A stretch of DNA of 64,000 nucleotides from Roseateles puraquae (GCF_002205845.1 NZ_NISI01000012.1:91766-155765), one strand, 5' to 3'. Positions 28,450 to 37,048 are shown, counted from the stretch's first letter. Made by a program: numbers and translations. The notes: generated from the sequence alone by a model not told the origin.

Positions 28450-29961
28450 ATGACGAATTCCACCCATTCCCTCCTCGACGCCCTGGGCGTTCACCTGCCG
28501 ACTGCCGGCGACCTCACCGTGCGCTCGCCGATTGACGGCGGCGTGCTGGCCCAGATCCCGACCGCCTCGCGCGGCGACATGCAGGCCGCCATCGGCCGTG
28601 CCCACGAAGCCTTCAAGGCCTGGCGCGTCGTGCCGGCTCCCAAGCGCGGCGAGCTGGTGCGCCTCTTTGGCGAGGAACTGCGCGCGCACAAAGCTCAACT
28701 GGCGCAGCTCGTTTCGATCGAGGCCGGCAAGGTCACGAGCGAAGGCCTGGGCGAAGTCCAGGAAATGATCGACATCTGCGAGTTCGCGGTGGGCCTGTCG
28801 CGCCAGCTGCATGGCCTGACGATCGCCAGCGAGCGCCCCGGCCACCGCATGATGGAGCAGTGGCTGCCGCTGGGCGTGGTGGGCATCATCTCGGCCTTCA
28901 ACTTCCCCGTGGCGGTGTGGGCCTGGAACTCGGCGCTGGCGCTCGTCTGCGGTGATGCCTGCGTCTGGAAGCCGTCCGAGAAGACGCCGCTGACGGCCCT
29001 GGCCACGCAGGCGCTGTTCGAGCGTGCGCTCAAGGCCTACCGTGCTGCGGGCCATGCGGCGCCTGACGGCCTGTCCGAGCTGATCATCGGCCGCGCTGAC
29101 GTGGGCGAGGCGCTGGTCGACGACGCCCGCGTGGCCCTCGTCTCGGCGACGGGCTCGACCCGCATGGGCCGTGCCGTGGGTCCGCGCGTGGCGGCGCGCT
29201 TCGGCCGCTGCCTGCTGGAGCTCGGCGGCAACAACGCCATCATCGTGACGCCCAGCGCCGACCTGGAGCTGGCGGTGCGCGGCATCCTGTTCGGCGCCTA
29301 TGGCACGGCCGGCCAGCGCTGCACGACGACACGCCGCGTGATTGCGCACGAAAGCATCCACGATGCGCTGGTCGAGCGCCTGGACCGGGCCCGCGCCCAG
29401 CTGCCCATCGGCTCGCCGGTGGAGCCGGGCACCTTGATCGGCCCGCTGATCGACGCCCAGGCCTTCGATGCGATGCAGTTCGCGCTGAGCGCCGCCCGCG
29501 AGCAGGGCGGCCAGGTGAGCGGTGGCGAGCGCGCGTTGGCGGACCGCTTCCCCGAGGCCTACTACGCCGTGCCGGCGCTCGTGCGCATGCCGGCCCAGAC
29601 CGAGGTGGTCTGCCATGAGACCTTCGCGCCCATCCTGTACACGCTCAAGTACAAGACCCTGGACGAAGCCATCGCGCTGCAGAACGGCGTGCCGCAGGGC
29701 CTGTCGAGCGCCATCTTCACGACCGATCTGCGCGAGGCCGAGGCGTTCATGAGCGCGGCCGGCAGCGACTGCGGCATTGCCAACGTCAACATCGGCACCT
29801 CGGGCGCAGAGATCGGCGGCGCGTTCGGCGGCGAGAAGGAAACGGGCGGCGGGCGCGAGAGCGGCTCGGACGCCTGGAAGGCCTACATGCGCCGCACCAC
29901 CAACACCGTGAACTACTCCAGCGAACTCCCGCTCGCTCAGGGTGTGAAGTTCGACATCTGA
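28450..29961 (+). CDS. amaB: antiquitin-type aldehyde dehydrogenase (aminoadipate semialdehyde dehydrogenase)
   Basis: A 503-residue aldehyde dehydrogenase of the ALDH7A1 type. NAD site and tunnel: GVVGIISAFNFPVAVWAWN, CVWKPSEKTPLT, SATGSTRMGRAVGP; catalytic Glu in LLELGGNNAII; nucleophile Cys in GTAGQRCTTTRRV. The C-terminal block IGGAFGGEKETGGGRESGSD is typical of antiquitins. It would convert aminoadipate semialdehyde (or piperideine carboxylate) to aminoadipate. It follows the lysine dehydrogenase-like gene, so lysine catabolism is the likely pathway. The ATG at 28450 is chosen because the upstream open frame is made from the inverted repeat. Confidence 0.92.
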   Translation: MTNSTHSLLDALGVHLPTAGDLTVRSPIDGGVLAQIPTASRGDMQAAIGRAHEAFKAWRVVPAPKRGELVRLFGEELRAHKAQLAQLVSIEAGKVTSEGLGEVQEMIDICEFAVGLSRQLHGLTIASERPGHRMMEQWLPLGVVGIISAFNFPVAVWAWNSALALVCGDACVWKPSEKTPLTALATQALFERALKAYRAAGHAAPDGLSELIIGRADVGEALVDDARVALVSATGSTRMGRAVGPRVAARFGRCLLELGGNNAIIVTPSADLELAVRGILFGAYGTAGQRCTTTRRVIAHESIHDALVERLDRARAQLPIGSPVEPGTLIGPLIDAQAFDAMQFALSAAREQGGQVSGGERALADRFPEAYYAVPALVRMPAQTEVVCHETFAPILYTLKYKTLDEAIALQNGVPQGLSSAIFTTDLREAEAFMSAAGSDCGIANVNIGTSGAEIGGAFGGEKETGGGRESGSDAWKAYMRRTTNTVNYSSELPLAQGVKFDI

Positions 29962-29992
29962 GCTTTTGATCGGAGAGCCGCAAAATCTGCGC

Positions 29993-29998
29993 TATGAT
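29993..29998 (+). promoter_or_regulatory. -10 element for the tRNA-Leu gene
   Basis: TATGAT lies 15 bases before the tRNA, placing the start site about eight bases upstream of the mature end. The best upstream TTGATC (29966-29971) is 21 bases away, too far for a normal -35, so only the -10 is proposed. Confidence 0.5.
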
Positions 29999-30013
29999 GC
30001 GCGGCTCCTGAAA

Positions 30014-30098
<85 letters not shown>

Positions 30099-30104
30099 AA
30101 CAAG

Positions 30105-30139
30105 AAAGGCCAGCACGCAAGTGCTGGCCTTTTGCGTTT
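30105..30139 (+). terminator. Rho-independent terminator of tRNA-Leu
   Basis: AAAGGCCAGCAC (30105-30116) pairs with GTGCTGGCCTTT (30121-30132) around a GCAA loop, and T-rich bases follow (TTGCGTTTT to about 30139). A strong stem followed by a T-rich tract directly after the tRNA. Confidence 0.85.
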
Positions 30140-30143
30140 TGGG

Positions 30144-30162
30144 GCCCAGGAGAGGACTCGAA
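30144..30162 (-). repeat. inverted 19-base copy of the tRNA-Leu 3' end
   Basis: GCCCAGGAGAGGACTCGAA is an exact reverse complement of tRNA positions 30076-30094 (TTCGAGTCCTCTCCTGGGC). It lies 49 bases after the tRNA and on the far side of the terminator, so tRNA 3' end, terminator and this copy could form a nested stem. No integrase or element is near. Confidence 0.8.
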
Positions 30163-30172
30163 AGGCGCGTCA

Positions 30173-30307
30173 CCGCGGACCGAGGGCAGGCCCTGCGGCC
30201 TGCCCGACGCCGCGGGGAAGGTGAAGCGCTTGCAAGCGCTTCACCGGCCGCCGGGGTCGCCGAAGGTGACCGAGTCCCCGCTGAGGCGCCCTCGATGGGC
30301 GCTTCAG
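30173..30307. other. cluster of strong hairpins between tRNA-Leu and a GGDEF-EAL gene
   Basis: At least four stems lie in 135 bases. GGGCAGGCC/GGCCTGCCC (30184-30192 with 30197-30205, loop CTGC) sits inside a CCGCGG pair (30173-30178 and 30210-30215). A perfect 26-base palindrome with half-site GGTGAAGCGCTTG runs 30220-30245. GGTCGCC/GGTGACC (30255-30261 and 30265-30271) has one G.T pair. CTGAGGCGCCC/GGGCGCTTCAG (30281-30291 and 30297-30307) overlaps the stop of the GGDEF-EAL gene. No open reading frame or T-tract was seen. It may be a structured RNA, a repeat array or a gene-end structure. Confidence 0.75.
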
Positions 30308-32361
30308 CGTGCCGTGCCAGTCACCGAGCCTTGGACCGCGCCGGCCAACCACCGCTCCTCAAACGCCTCCGCCGAAACCCCCTTCCCAAACCACCACCCC
30401 TGCCCCCAGTCGCAGCCCATCGCCTGCAGGGCCCGCATCTGCGCCTCGGTCTCGATGCCTTCGGCCACCACCTGCATGCCAAGTTCATGCGCCATGGTCA
30501 CGATCGCCCGGCACAGCGCCAGTGCCTTGCCGCCTGCTTCCAGGCCGGCGACGAAGCTGCGGTCGATCTTGACGGTGTCGATCTCGTGATGCTGCAGATA
30601 GCTCAGCGACGAGTAGCCCGTGCCGAAGTCGTCCAGCGAGATCGACAGCCCCGCAGCCCGCAACGCGCGCAGACGCTCGGCCACCGCCTCGTCGCGCTCC
30701 AGCAGCAGGCCTTCGGTGATCTCCACGGCGAGGGCCTCACCGGGCAGGCCGAGGGTGCGCAGATGCTCGACCCAGTCCGGATGCGCCTGCTGGCTGCGCT
30801 CGCTGAGGAACTGCACGGGTGACTTGTTGATCGCGACCTGGAAACTCGCGTGCCCGCGGGCCCGCCAGGCCTGCACCTGCGCGGCGGCTTCGCGGAACAC
30901 CCAGTCGCCGATGTCGACGATGAGCCCGCTGGCCTCGGCCAGCGGGATGAACTGGGCCGGGCTCACGTCACCGAGCTTGGGGTGGGTCCAGCGCAGCAGG
31001 GCCTCGGCCTTGCGGGGTGGTGCCGTCGGGTCGCGCAGCGACAGGATGGGCTGGTAGACCAGCTTGAACTGCCGGGCGGGCAGGGCCTGGCGCAACTCTG
31101 CGGCCAGCCGGGCCCGGCGCTGGACCGCTTCGTGCAGGTCCGGCGTGAACAGTCGCAACCGGTTGCGGCCGGCACCCTTGGCTTCATACAGCGCCTGATC
31201 GGCATGCTTGAAAAGGGACTCGATCTCCACGCCATCGCGCGGTGCCAGGCTGACGCCGATGCTGGCCGACACATAGACCCGTTCGCCGCCGACATCAAAG
31301 GTCGCGGACAGCGCCGCCAGCATGTCGCGGCCCACCTGCTCGGCCGCGGCCGCCGCATCAGCGGCTGCCAGCAGCACGGTGAACTCGTCGCCCCCCATGC
31401 GGGCCACGACGCCGCCCGGCGGCATGCAGGCTTGCAGGCGCTGTGCGACCTGGCCGAGCAGGGCGTCGCCCACGTCGTGGCCCAGGGAGTCGTTCACTTC
31501 CTTGAAGTGGTCCAGGTCGACGAACATGACCGCCAGTTCTTCGTCCCCGCGCACCGCCCGCTGGGCCAGCGCTCGGTCAATGCGCTCACGCAGCGCGCGG
31601 CGGTTGGGCAGCCCGGTCAGCGCATCCACCCGCGCCTGCTGCCACACCAGCGCTTCCTGGCGCTTGCGGTCGGTGATGTCGGTGTGTGTGCCGACCATGC
31701 GTACCGGTTGGCCGGCCGTGTCGCGCTCGATGACCATGCCGCGGCTGAGCACCCACTTCCAGGTGCCGTCCTTGGCCAGCACCCGGTGCTCGTTGCGGTA
31801 GATGGCGGTGCGCCCCGCGAAGTGATCTTCGCGGTCGCGGTTCATCTGCGGAATGTCGTCGGGGTGGGTGCGGGCATCGAAGGCTTCGGGCGTGGCGTCC
31901 ACATCGCCCGGCTGGAAGCCGTGCAGCCGCAGGTAGCGCTCCGAGAAATGCTCGGTGCCCCGCTGCACATGCCAGTCCCAGACGCCATCGCCGCTGCATT
32001 CCAGGGCCAGCTTCCAGACTTCGTCGGCCTGCTGCAGCCGGGCCTCGGCCGTGCGGCGGGCGGAGATGTCGATGTGCGTGCCCAGCCAGTGGGGCGAGTC
32101 CGGCAGGCGCTGCGCCTGGGCCAGGACCCATTGCTGACCCAGCCGGTACTCCATCTCGAAACGTCCGTTGGCCTGGGCCTGCGCCCAGCGGTGACGGAAG
32201 GCCTCGCGGTCGTCGGCATGCAGCCAGTTCACCAACGGGGATGGCAGTGCAGGGCGGTTGAGCGCCTCGGCCAGGCGCGCATTCATCCACAGCAGGCGGC
32301 CCTGCGCGTCGGCCTTCCAGACCTGCTGCGGGAGGGCATCGAGCAAAGTGGAAAACTGCAC
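30304..32361 (-). CDS. PAS-PAS-GGDEF-EAL cyclic di-GMP protein
   Basis: A 685-residue cytoplasmic protein. The GTG at 32361 is chosen because GGAGGT (complement of 32370-32375) leaves an 8-base spacer; the upstream frame is a shadow of the HU gene. Two PAS domains (about 1-130 and 130-260: ECSGDGVWDWHVQRG, GTWKWVLSRGMVIE) precede GGDEF (ARMGGDEFTVLLA, LPNRRALRERIDRAL) and EAL (KAEALLRWTHP, AINKSPVQF, VEITEGLLLE, LDDFGTGYSSLSYL, VKIDRSFV). Both catalytic motifs are intact, but the inhibitory RxxD site is absent (PPGG). Divergent from HU across a 115-base gap. Confidence 0.93.
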   Translation of the reverse strand: MQFSTLLDALPQQVWKADAQGRLLWMNARLAEALNRPALPSPLVNWLHADDREAFRHRWAQAQANGRFEMEYRLGQQWVLAQAQRLPDSPHWLGTHIDISARRTAEARLQQADEVWKLALECSGDGVWDWHVQRGTEHFSERYLRLHGFQPGDVDATPEAFDARTHPDDIPQMNRDREDHFAGRTAIYRNEHRVLAKDGTWKWVLSRGMVIERDTAGQPVRMVGTHTDITDRKRQEALVWQQARVDALTGLPNRRALRERIDRALAQRAVRGDEELAVMFVDLDHFKEVNDSLGHDVGDALLGQVAQRLQACMPPGGVVARMGGDEFTVLLAAADAAAAAEQVGRDMLAALSATFDVGGERVYVSASIGVSLAPRDGVEIESLFKHADQALYEAKGAGRNRLRLFTPDLHEAVQRRARLAAELRQALPARQFKLVYQPILSLRDPTAPPRKAEALLRWTHPKLGDVSPAQFIPLAEASGLIVDIGDWVFREAAAQVQAWRARGHASFQVAINKSPVQFLSERSQQAHPDWVEHLRTLGLPGEALAVEITEGLLLERDEAVAERLRALRAAGLSISLDDFGTGYSSLSYLQHHEIDTVKIDRSFVAGLEAGGKALALCRAIVTMAHELGMQVVAEGIETEAQMRALQAMGCDWGQGWWFGKGVSAEAFEERWLAGAVQGSVTGTAR

Positions 32362-32369
32362 GGGCACGG

Positions 32370-32375
32370 ACCTCC
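32370..32375 (-). promoter_or_regulatory. ribosome binding site deciding the GTG start at 32361
   Basis: The complement reads GGAGGT, eight bases ahead of the GTG at 32361 and only two ahead of another in-frame GTG at 32367, so the inner GTG is favoured. Confidence 0.7.
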
Positions 32376-32476
32376 GCGATGGATACGGGACTCTGCCGGA
32401 CTGTATGCCTCTCGCAATAAGCCACAATCGCGCCCGCCCGAGCCGTTCGGGCGCGTTATTTCGCGAGACCCCCCGC

Positions 32477-32818
32477 ATGAACAAGACCGATCTGATCGAA
32501 CACCTGGCCGCCAAGCACGAGCTGAGCAAGGCCGAAGCCGGCCGCATCCTGGAGACCCTGCTGGACGCCGTCGTCACCACCGTGAAAAAGGGTGGCGCCG
32601 TGTCGATCCCGGGCTTCGGCTCCTTCAAGCAGCACGCCCGTGCCGCCCGCAACGGCGTGAACCCCAGCACCGGCGCCAAGATCAAGATCGCCGCCGCCAA
32701 GCTGCCCAAGTTCACTCCGGGTGCTGGCTTCAAGGCTGCCGTTGATCCCAAGGCCGCTGCCAAGAAGGCGGCTGCCAAGCCCGCCGCCAAGCCGGCCGCC
32801 AAGGCCAAGAAGAAGTAA
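32477..32818 (+). CDS. HU-family DNA-binding protein with a basic C-terminal tail
   Basis: A 113-residue protein. The first 90 residues form an HU fold (MNKTDLIEHLAAKHELSKAE, then VSIPGFGSFKQHARAARNGVNPSTGAKIKI) in which the DNA-arm proline region is recognisable. The final 30 residues are Lys/Ala/Pro repeats (AAAKPAAKPAAKAKKK), a histone-H1-like extension seen in HU proteins of betaproteobacteria. It bends and compacts DNA as a dimer. The upstream gap holds CACAAT-type -10 candidates, and no ribosome site is visible before the ATG. Confidence 0.92.
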   Translation: MNKTDLIEHLAAKHELSKAEAGRILETLLDAVVTTVKKGGAVSIPGFGSFKQHARAARNGVNPSTGAKIKIAAAKLPKFTPGAGFKAAVDPKAAAKKAAAKPAAKPAAKAKKK

Positions 32819-32830
32819 TTCTTCTCTGCT

Positions 32831-33868
32831 GTGAGCGCACGCGGGGGAAGTCCCACCATCGTCGACGTCGCCCGCGAGGCGGGCGTGTCGATCAAGACCG
32901 TCTCGCGTGTGCTCAACCACGAGCCCGGGGTGCATGAGAGCACCCGGGCCCAGGTGCTCAAGGTCGTCGAGGCCTTGCGCTACCGCCCCAAACAATCGGC
33001 GCGCAGCCTGGCCGGCGGGCGATCCTTCCTGATCGGCCTGCTGTACTACGACCCGAGCGCCATCTTCGTCGGCAGCGTGCAGTAAGGCGCCACGCTGCGA
33101 TGCCGTGAGCTGGGCTACCACCTGGTGGTGGAGTCCCTGCACAACGATGCCCCCGACCTGCGCCAGCAGATCGACCGCATGGTGCTCGCGCTGCGGCCCG
33201 ACGGCATGATCCTCACGCCGCCGCTGTGCGACAACCCCGAGGTGCTGGCCGCGCTGCGCGACAGCGGCACCCCGTGCGTGCTGATGTCGCCCGAGCGTGA
33301 CCTGCGCGGCGTGCCTTCGGTGCGCATGGACGACGTGCATGCGGCCGAAGAGATCACCAACCTGCTGCTGAGCCTGGGCCACGAGCACATCGCCTTCATC
33401 AAGGGGCCACCGGACCAGTCCGCCAGTGCGCTGCGTTACCAGGGCTTCGTCCAGGCGCTGCGCGCGCACGGTCTGCAGCCCGATCCCGAGCTGGTCCAGC
33501 CGGGCCAGTTCACCTTTGCCAGCGGCCGGGACGCAGCGCATCAGCTGCTCAGCCGCCGCCAGCGGCCCACCGCCGTGTTCGCCAGCAATGACGACATGGC
33601 CCTGGGCGTGCTCGCCGCGGCCCAGCGCCTGGGCCTGTCGGTGCCGGGCGAGCTGTCGGTCGCCGGCTTCGACGATTCGCCGACCGCCGCGCTGGTCTGG
33701 CCGCCGCTGACCACCGTGCGCCAGCCGGTCGCCGAGATGGCGCGCGCCGCGGTCGAGATGCTGGTGTCGGTGCAGCGCCCCGACATGACCGCGCCCGAGG
33801 ACGAGGCCGACCTGCACAAGGTCCTGCCGCACGAGCTCGTCGTGCGGGACTCCACTCGCGCCCGCTGA
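32831..33868 (+). pseudogene. LacI-family regulator interrupted by an in-frame stop
   Basis: The frame from GTG 32831 encodes a LacI helix-turn-helix (PTIVDVAREAGVSIKTVSRVLNHEPGVHE) and starts the sensor domain (SFLIGLLYYDPSAIFVGSVQ), then meets TAA at 33083-33085. The same frame resumes immediately with GATLRCRELGYHLVVESL and runs to 33868, including the full periplasmic-binding-like domain (FASNDDMALGVLAAAQRLG and GFDDSPTAALVWPPLTTVRQP). One base change could restore a full-length protein of about 345 residues. No frame change is involved. The stop could be a real mutation or a sequencing error. The likely target is the beta-glucosidase gene downstream. Confidence 0.9.
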
Positions 33869-33923
33869 CCCTGCCTCGCCGGCGGCCCGCCCGGCCGCCT
33901 CACGCGCCGCGCTCTCGTGGTGA

Positions 33924-33953
33924 ATTGACAGCGTTGTCAATCGGCGGCAAGAT
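33924..33953 (+). promoter_or_regulatory. candidate LacI-type operator overlapping a promoter
   Basis: ATTGACA (33924-33930) and TGTCAAT (33935-33941) form an inverted repeat around a GCGT spacer with a CG at the centre, typical of LacI-family operators. The first half contains TTGACA, a consensus -35, and CAAGAT (33948-33953) lies 17 bases on as a possible -10. A repressor bound here would block transcription of the glycosidase gene. Confidence 0.6.
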
Positions 33954-34092
33954 GCCCCGGTGGGGTCGGCAGTTGCAGTGCACCGGCGCCCAGGGTCGGG
34001 CTCCAGCGTGAGCCTGCTGCAAACCCGGCGAGCGTCCTCTGGCGCGCCGCCATTTCCGTTCTCGGGCTCGCCGCGCGCCGCCCTTCGCTGCC

Positions 34093-35451
34093 ATGAACCT
34101 CTCCGACACCACCCGCATCGACCCGGCTGCCCTGGCCGCCGCTTTCCCGTCCGACTTCCGCTGGGGCGTGGCCACCAGCGCCGCGCAGATCGAGGGCGCC
34201 GCGTTCGAAGACGGCAAGGGCGCGTCCATCTGGGACGCCTTCTGCCGCCAGCCCGGCCGCATCAAGGACGGCTCCAACATCGACGTCGCCTGCGATCACT
34301 ACCACCGCTTCCGTGACGACGTGGCCCTGATCAAGGACCTGGGCCTGGACTGCTACCGCTTCAGCTTCGCCTGGCCGCGGGTGCAGCCCTTGGGGCAGGG
34401 CGCCTGGAACGAGGCGGGCTTCGGCTTCTACGACCGCCTGATCGACAGCCTGCTCGAAGCCGGCATCCAGCCCCACGCCACGCTTTATCACTGGGACCTG
34501 CCGCAGGCGCTGGACGAGGGCTTGGGCGGCTGGCTGTCGCGCGACGTGGTCGGGCATTTCGCGACCTACGCGGCCGAGGTGGCGCGCCGCTTCGGCGACC
34601 GGCTGGCCAGCATCGCCACGCACAACGAACCGTGGTGCACCGCCACCCTGGGTTACGAGACGGCGCAATTCGCGCCTGGCCACACCAGCCGCGCCGAAAG
34701 CCTGCAGGTCGCCCACCACCTGATGCTGTCCCACGGTGCCGCCGTGCAGGCCATGCGGGCGGTTTGCAAGACACGCCTGGGCATCGTGCTCAACCACACG
34801 CCGTCCTTCCCGGCCACGCCGAACGAAGCCGACCGCCGCGCCGCGCGCATCGACGATGGGCTGAACGTGCGCTGGTACATGGACCCGATCTTCCGGGGCG
34901 CCTACCCCGCCGACGCGCTGGCCTATGTCGGGGCGGATGCGCCCCGGGTGCAAGACGGTGACCTGGCGCTGATCCGCCAGCCGCTGGACTTTCTCGGCAT
35001 CAACTTCTATACGCGCAGCCTGTTTGATGCCGACGGCAAGACCGTGCCGGGCCCGGGCAAGCGCGGCTTCACCGACATGGGCTGGGAGATCGTGCCCGAG
35101 GTGTTCGCCCAGCACCTGGTTCGGCTGGCCCGCGAGTACAACCCGCCGCCGATGTTCATCACCGAAAACGGCATGGCCAATGCCGACCGCGTGGTGGATG
35201 GTCGCGTGCCGGACGAGGCGCGCATCAGCTACCTCAGCAGCCATTTGCAGGCCTTGGCCGCCGCGATGAGCCTGGGCGCCGACGTGCGGGGCTATTTCTA
35301 TTGGAGCTTGCTCGACAACTTCGAGTGGAACTCGGGCTACGACAAGCGCTTCGGCCTGGTCCACGTCGACTACGCGACCCAGGCCCGCCTGCTCAAGGAC
35401 AGCGCCCACTGGTACCGCGATTTCGTGGCCCGCCACCGGGCCAGCCGCTGA
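34093..35451 (+). CDS. GH1 family beta-glucosidase
   Basis: A 452-residue cytoplasmic family 1 glycoside hydrolase. The N-terminal signature FRWGVATSAAQIEGA is present. The acid/base Glu179 lies in THNEPW (the family usually has TLNEP), and the nucleophile Glu358 in MFITENGM. The usual substrate pocket elements follow (WSLLDNFEWNSGYDKRFGLVHVDY). It should hydrolyse beta-glucosides such as cellobiose or a related disaccharide. It lies after the broken LacI regulator and has a candidate operator at 33924-33941. No sugar transporter is beside it. Confidence 0.93.
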   Translation: MNLSDTTRIDPAALAAAFPSDFRWGVATSAAQIEGAAFEDGKGASIWDAFCRQPGRIKDGSNIDVACDHYHRFRDDVALIKDLGLDCYRFSFAWPRVQPLGQGAWNEAGFGFYDRLIDSLLEAGIQPHATLYHWDLPQALDEGLGGWLSRDVVGHFATYAAEVARRFGDRLASIATHNEPWCTATLGYETAQFAPGHTSRAESLQVAHHLMLSHGAAVQAMRAVCKTRLGIVLNHTPSFPATPNEADRRAARIDDGLNVRWYMDPIFRGAYPADALAYVGADAPRVQDGDLALIRQPLDFLGINFYTRSLFDADGKTVPGPGKRGFTDMGWEIVPEVFAQHLVRLAREYNPPPMFITENGMANADRVVDGRVPDEARISYLSSHLQALAAAMSLGADVRGYFYWSLLDNFEWNSGYDKRFGLVHVDYATQARLLKDSAHWYRDFVARHRASR

Positions 35452-35749
35452 CGCAGCGCTTTCACATGCCGCGGCCGCACTTCCCAAAACGTGAGGATGT
35501 GCTCACCCCACCCGTCCAGGGGGGCGCAGGTTGGGCATTCCTTCGCGTTTGCCCCGACTTGCACTCGGAATTTCGGTAACGATCAGGCGCTAAGCTCCGC
35601 CGTGCGCACCACCATGGGATTTTTCCCGGACGGCGGTGGCGCGTGATCTGTTGATTTGACGTATGACTGGAAACCTGCCCGGTCTCTGTGGTGCTCCTGC
35701 CGCAGACGGGGCGGAGTTCAGGGGTGCCCGCGCCACGGGTTCTGAGTGA
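35452..35749. other. intergenic region with one large hairpin, otherwise nothing recognised
   Basis: 298 bases between the beta-glucosidase and the HD-GYP gene. A stem pairs CCGCCGT (35597-35603) with ACGGCGG (35630-35636), with an inner GGGA/TCCC pair. TATGAC and TTGATT lie near 35650-35665 but no well-spaced promoter was found. I see no riboswitch pattern or reading frame worth calling. Confidence 0.5.
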
Positions 35750-37048
35750 ATGCAGGATAGAACAAGCGATCCGCTGATTGATGTCAGCCAGTTGACCGTC
35801 GGGATGTTCATACATCTCGACCTCGGCTGGATGTCGCATCCGTTTCCGCTGTCGAGCTTCAAGATCGCCTCCAGCGATCAGCTCCTCATCCTGCGCCGCC
35901 TGGGCCTGACCCAGGTGCGTTGGAGCCCGTCCAAGAGCGACCTCAACCTGCAGCCCCAACCGGAGCCCGCGCCCGCGGTGCCCGAAGGCGCGGCTGAGGC
36001 AGGCGCGGCCTCGTCCGCCGAGCCCAGCCCGGAAGAGCTCGCCCGCGAGGCCCATCGCCGTGCACTGGCTGCCCAGCGCGAAGCCCTGCGCCTGTGTGAA
36101 CAACAGTACGGCGAGGCCGCCGATGGCTTTCGCGGCGTCATGGAGAAGGTGCAGGCCTCGCCCCAGGAAGCGCGTGAACAGGCCGAGCGCCTGACCGCCG
36201 CCCTCCTCGACAAGATGCTGGTCGAGGGTGATCTCAATATGCGGCTGCTCAATGAAGCCGCGGGCGACCGCAGCACGGCGCATGCGCTCAACGTCTGCAT
36301 CATCGCGCTGCTGCTCGGCCGAGCCTTCGGCCTGGGCCGCGACGAAATGATGGACCTGGGCGTCGGGTCGCTCCTGCATGACGTCGGCAAGCTTGAAATC
36401 GCCGCGCGCCTGCGCCACCGCGACGAGAGTTTCACGGCGGCCGAGACCCAGGCCTACCAGCAGCATGTCGCCAAGGGCGTGGCGATCGCGCAGAGCATGG
36501 GCCTGGCGCCCGCCCCACTGCTCATCATTGCCCAGCACCACGAGCATGCTGACGGCAGCGGCTTTCCGCAGCGCATCAACATGGACCGCATGAGCACGGG
36601 GGCCCGCATCGTGGCCCTCGTCAACCGCTTCGACGGCCTGTGCAACCCGCTGATCACCTCCAAGGCCATGACGCCGCACGAGGCGCTGTCGCTGATGTTC
36701 GCCCAGGGGCGCAACCGCTTCGACGCCACCATGCTGAACGCCTTCATCCGCATGATGGGCGTCTACCCGCCGGGCTCGACGGTGCAACTGACCGACGACC
36801 GCTATGCGCTGGTGGTCTCCGTCAACTCGGCCCGGCCGCTGAAGCCGCGCGTGATGGTGCATGACCCCAAGGTGCCCAAGGACGAAGCGCTCATCCTCAA
36901 TCTGGAAGAGATGCCCGACCTCGGCATCCGCCGCAGCCTCAAGCCCCAGTTCCTGCCGCGTGCCTCGCTCGACTACCTCAGCCCGCGTGCGCGCATTGCC
37001 TATTTCTTCGACGCCGTGACCACCGGCCCCGGGGAGCTGACGACGTGA
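35750..37048 (+). CDS. HD-GYP-domain cyclic di-GMP phosphodiesterase
   Basis: A 432-residue cytoplasmic protein. The N-terminal DUF3391-like domain (about 1-65, IDVSQLTVGMFIHLDLGW) is followed by an Ala/Pro-rich helical linker and an HD-GYP domain: LLHDVGKLEI carries the HD, IAQHHEHADGSGFPQRI carries the second metal box, and RIVALVNRFDGL follows. The motif reads GFP rather than GYP; the change is conservative and the metal ligands are kept, so it may still hydrolyse cyclic di-GMP to pGpG or GMP. Its stop overlaps the GTG of the next GGDEF-EAL gene by GTGA. Confidence 0.9.
   Translation: MQDRTSDPLIDVSQLTVGMFIHLDLGWMSHPFPLSSFKIASSDQLLILRRLGLTQVRWSPSKSDLNLQPQPEPAPAVPEGAAEAGAASSAEPSPEELAREAHRRALAAQREALRLCEQQYGEAADGFRGVMEKVQASPQEAREQAERLTAALLDKMLVEGDLNMRLLNEAAGDRSTAHALNVCIIALLLGRAFGLGRDEMMDLGVGSLLHDVGKLEIAARLRHRDESFTAAETQAYQQHVAKGVAIAQSMGLAPAPLLIIAQHHEHADGSGFPQRINMDRMSTGARIVALVNRFDGLCNPLITSKAMTPHEALSLMFAQGRNRFDATMLNAFIRMMGVYPPGSTVQLTDDRYALVVSVNSARPLKPRVMVHDPKVPKDEALILNLEEMPDLGIRRSLKPQFLPRASLDYLSPRARIAYFFDAVTTGPGELTT

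Noticed and set aside
29966..29971. TTGATC as the -35 for tRNA-Leu
   Set aside because: It is 21 bases from TATGAT, outside the normal spacing, so only the -10 is proposed.
32362..32961. N-terminal extension of the GGDEF-EAL frame through the HU gene region
   Set aside because: HU is well supported on the opposite strand, and a ribosome site places the start at 32361.
35452..35749. A riboswitch in the gap before the HD-GYP gene, e.g. a cyclic di-GMP type
   Set aside because: I could not match the conserved GEMM-type core; only one hairpin with no conserved loop bases is seen.
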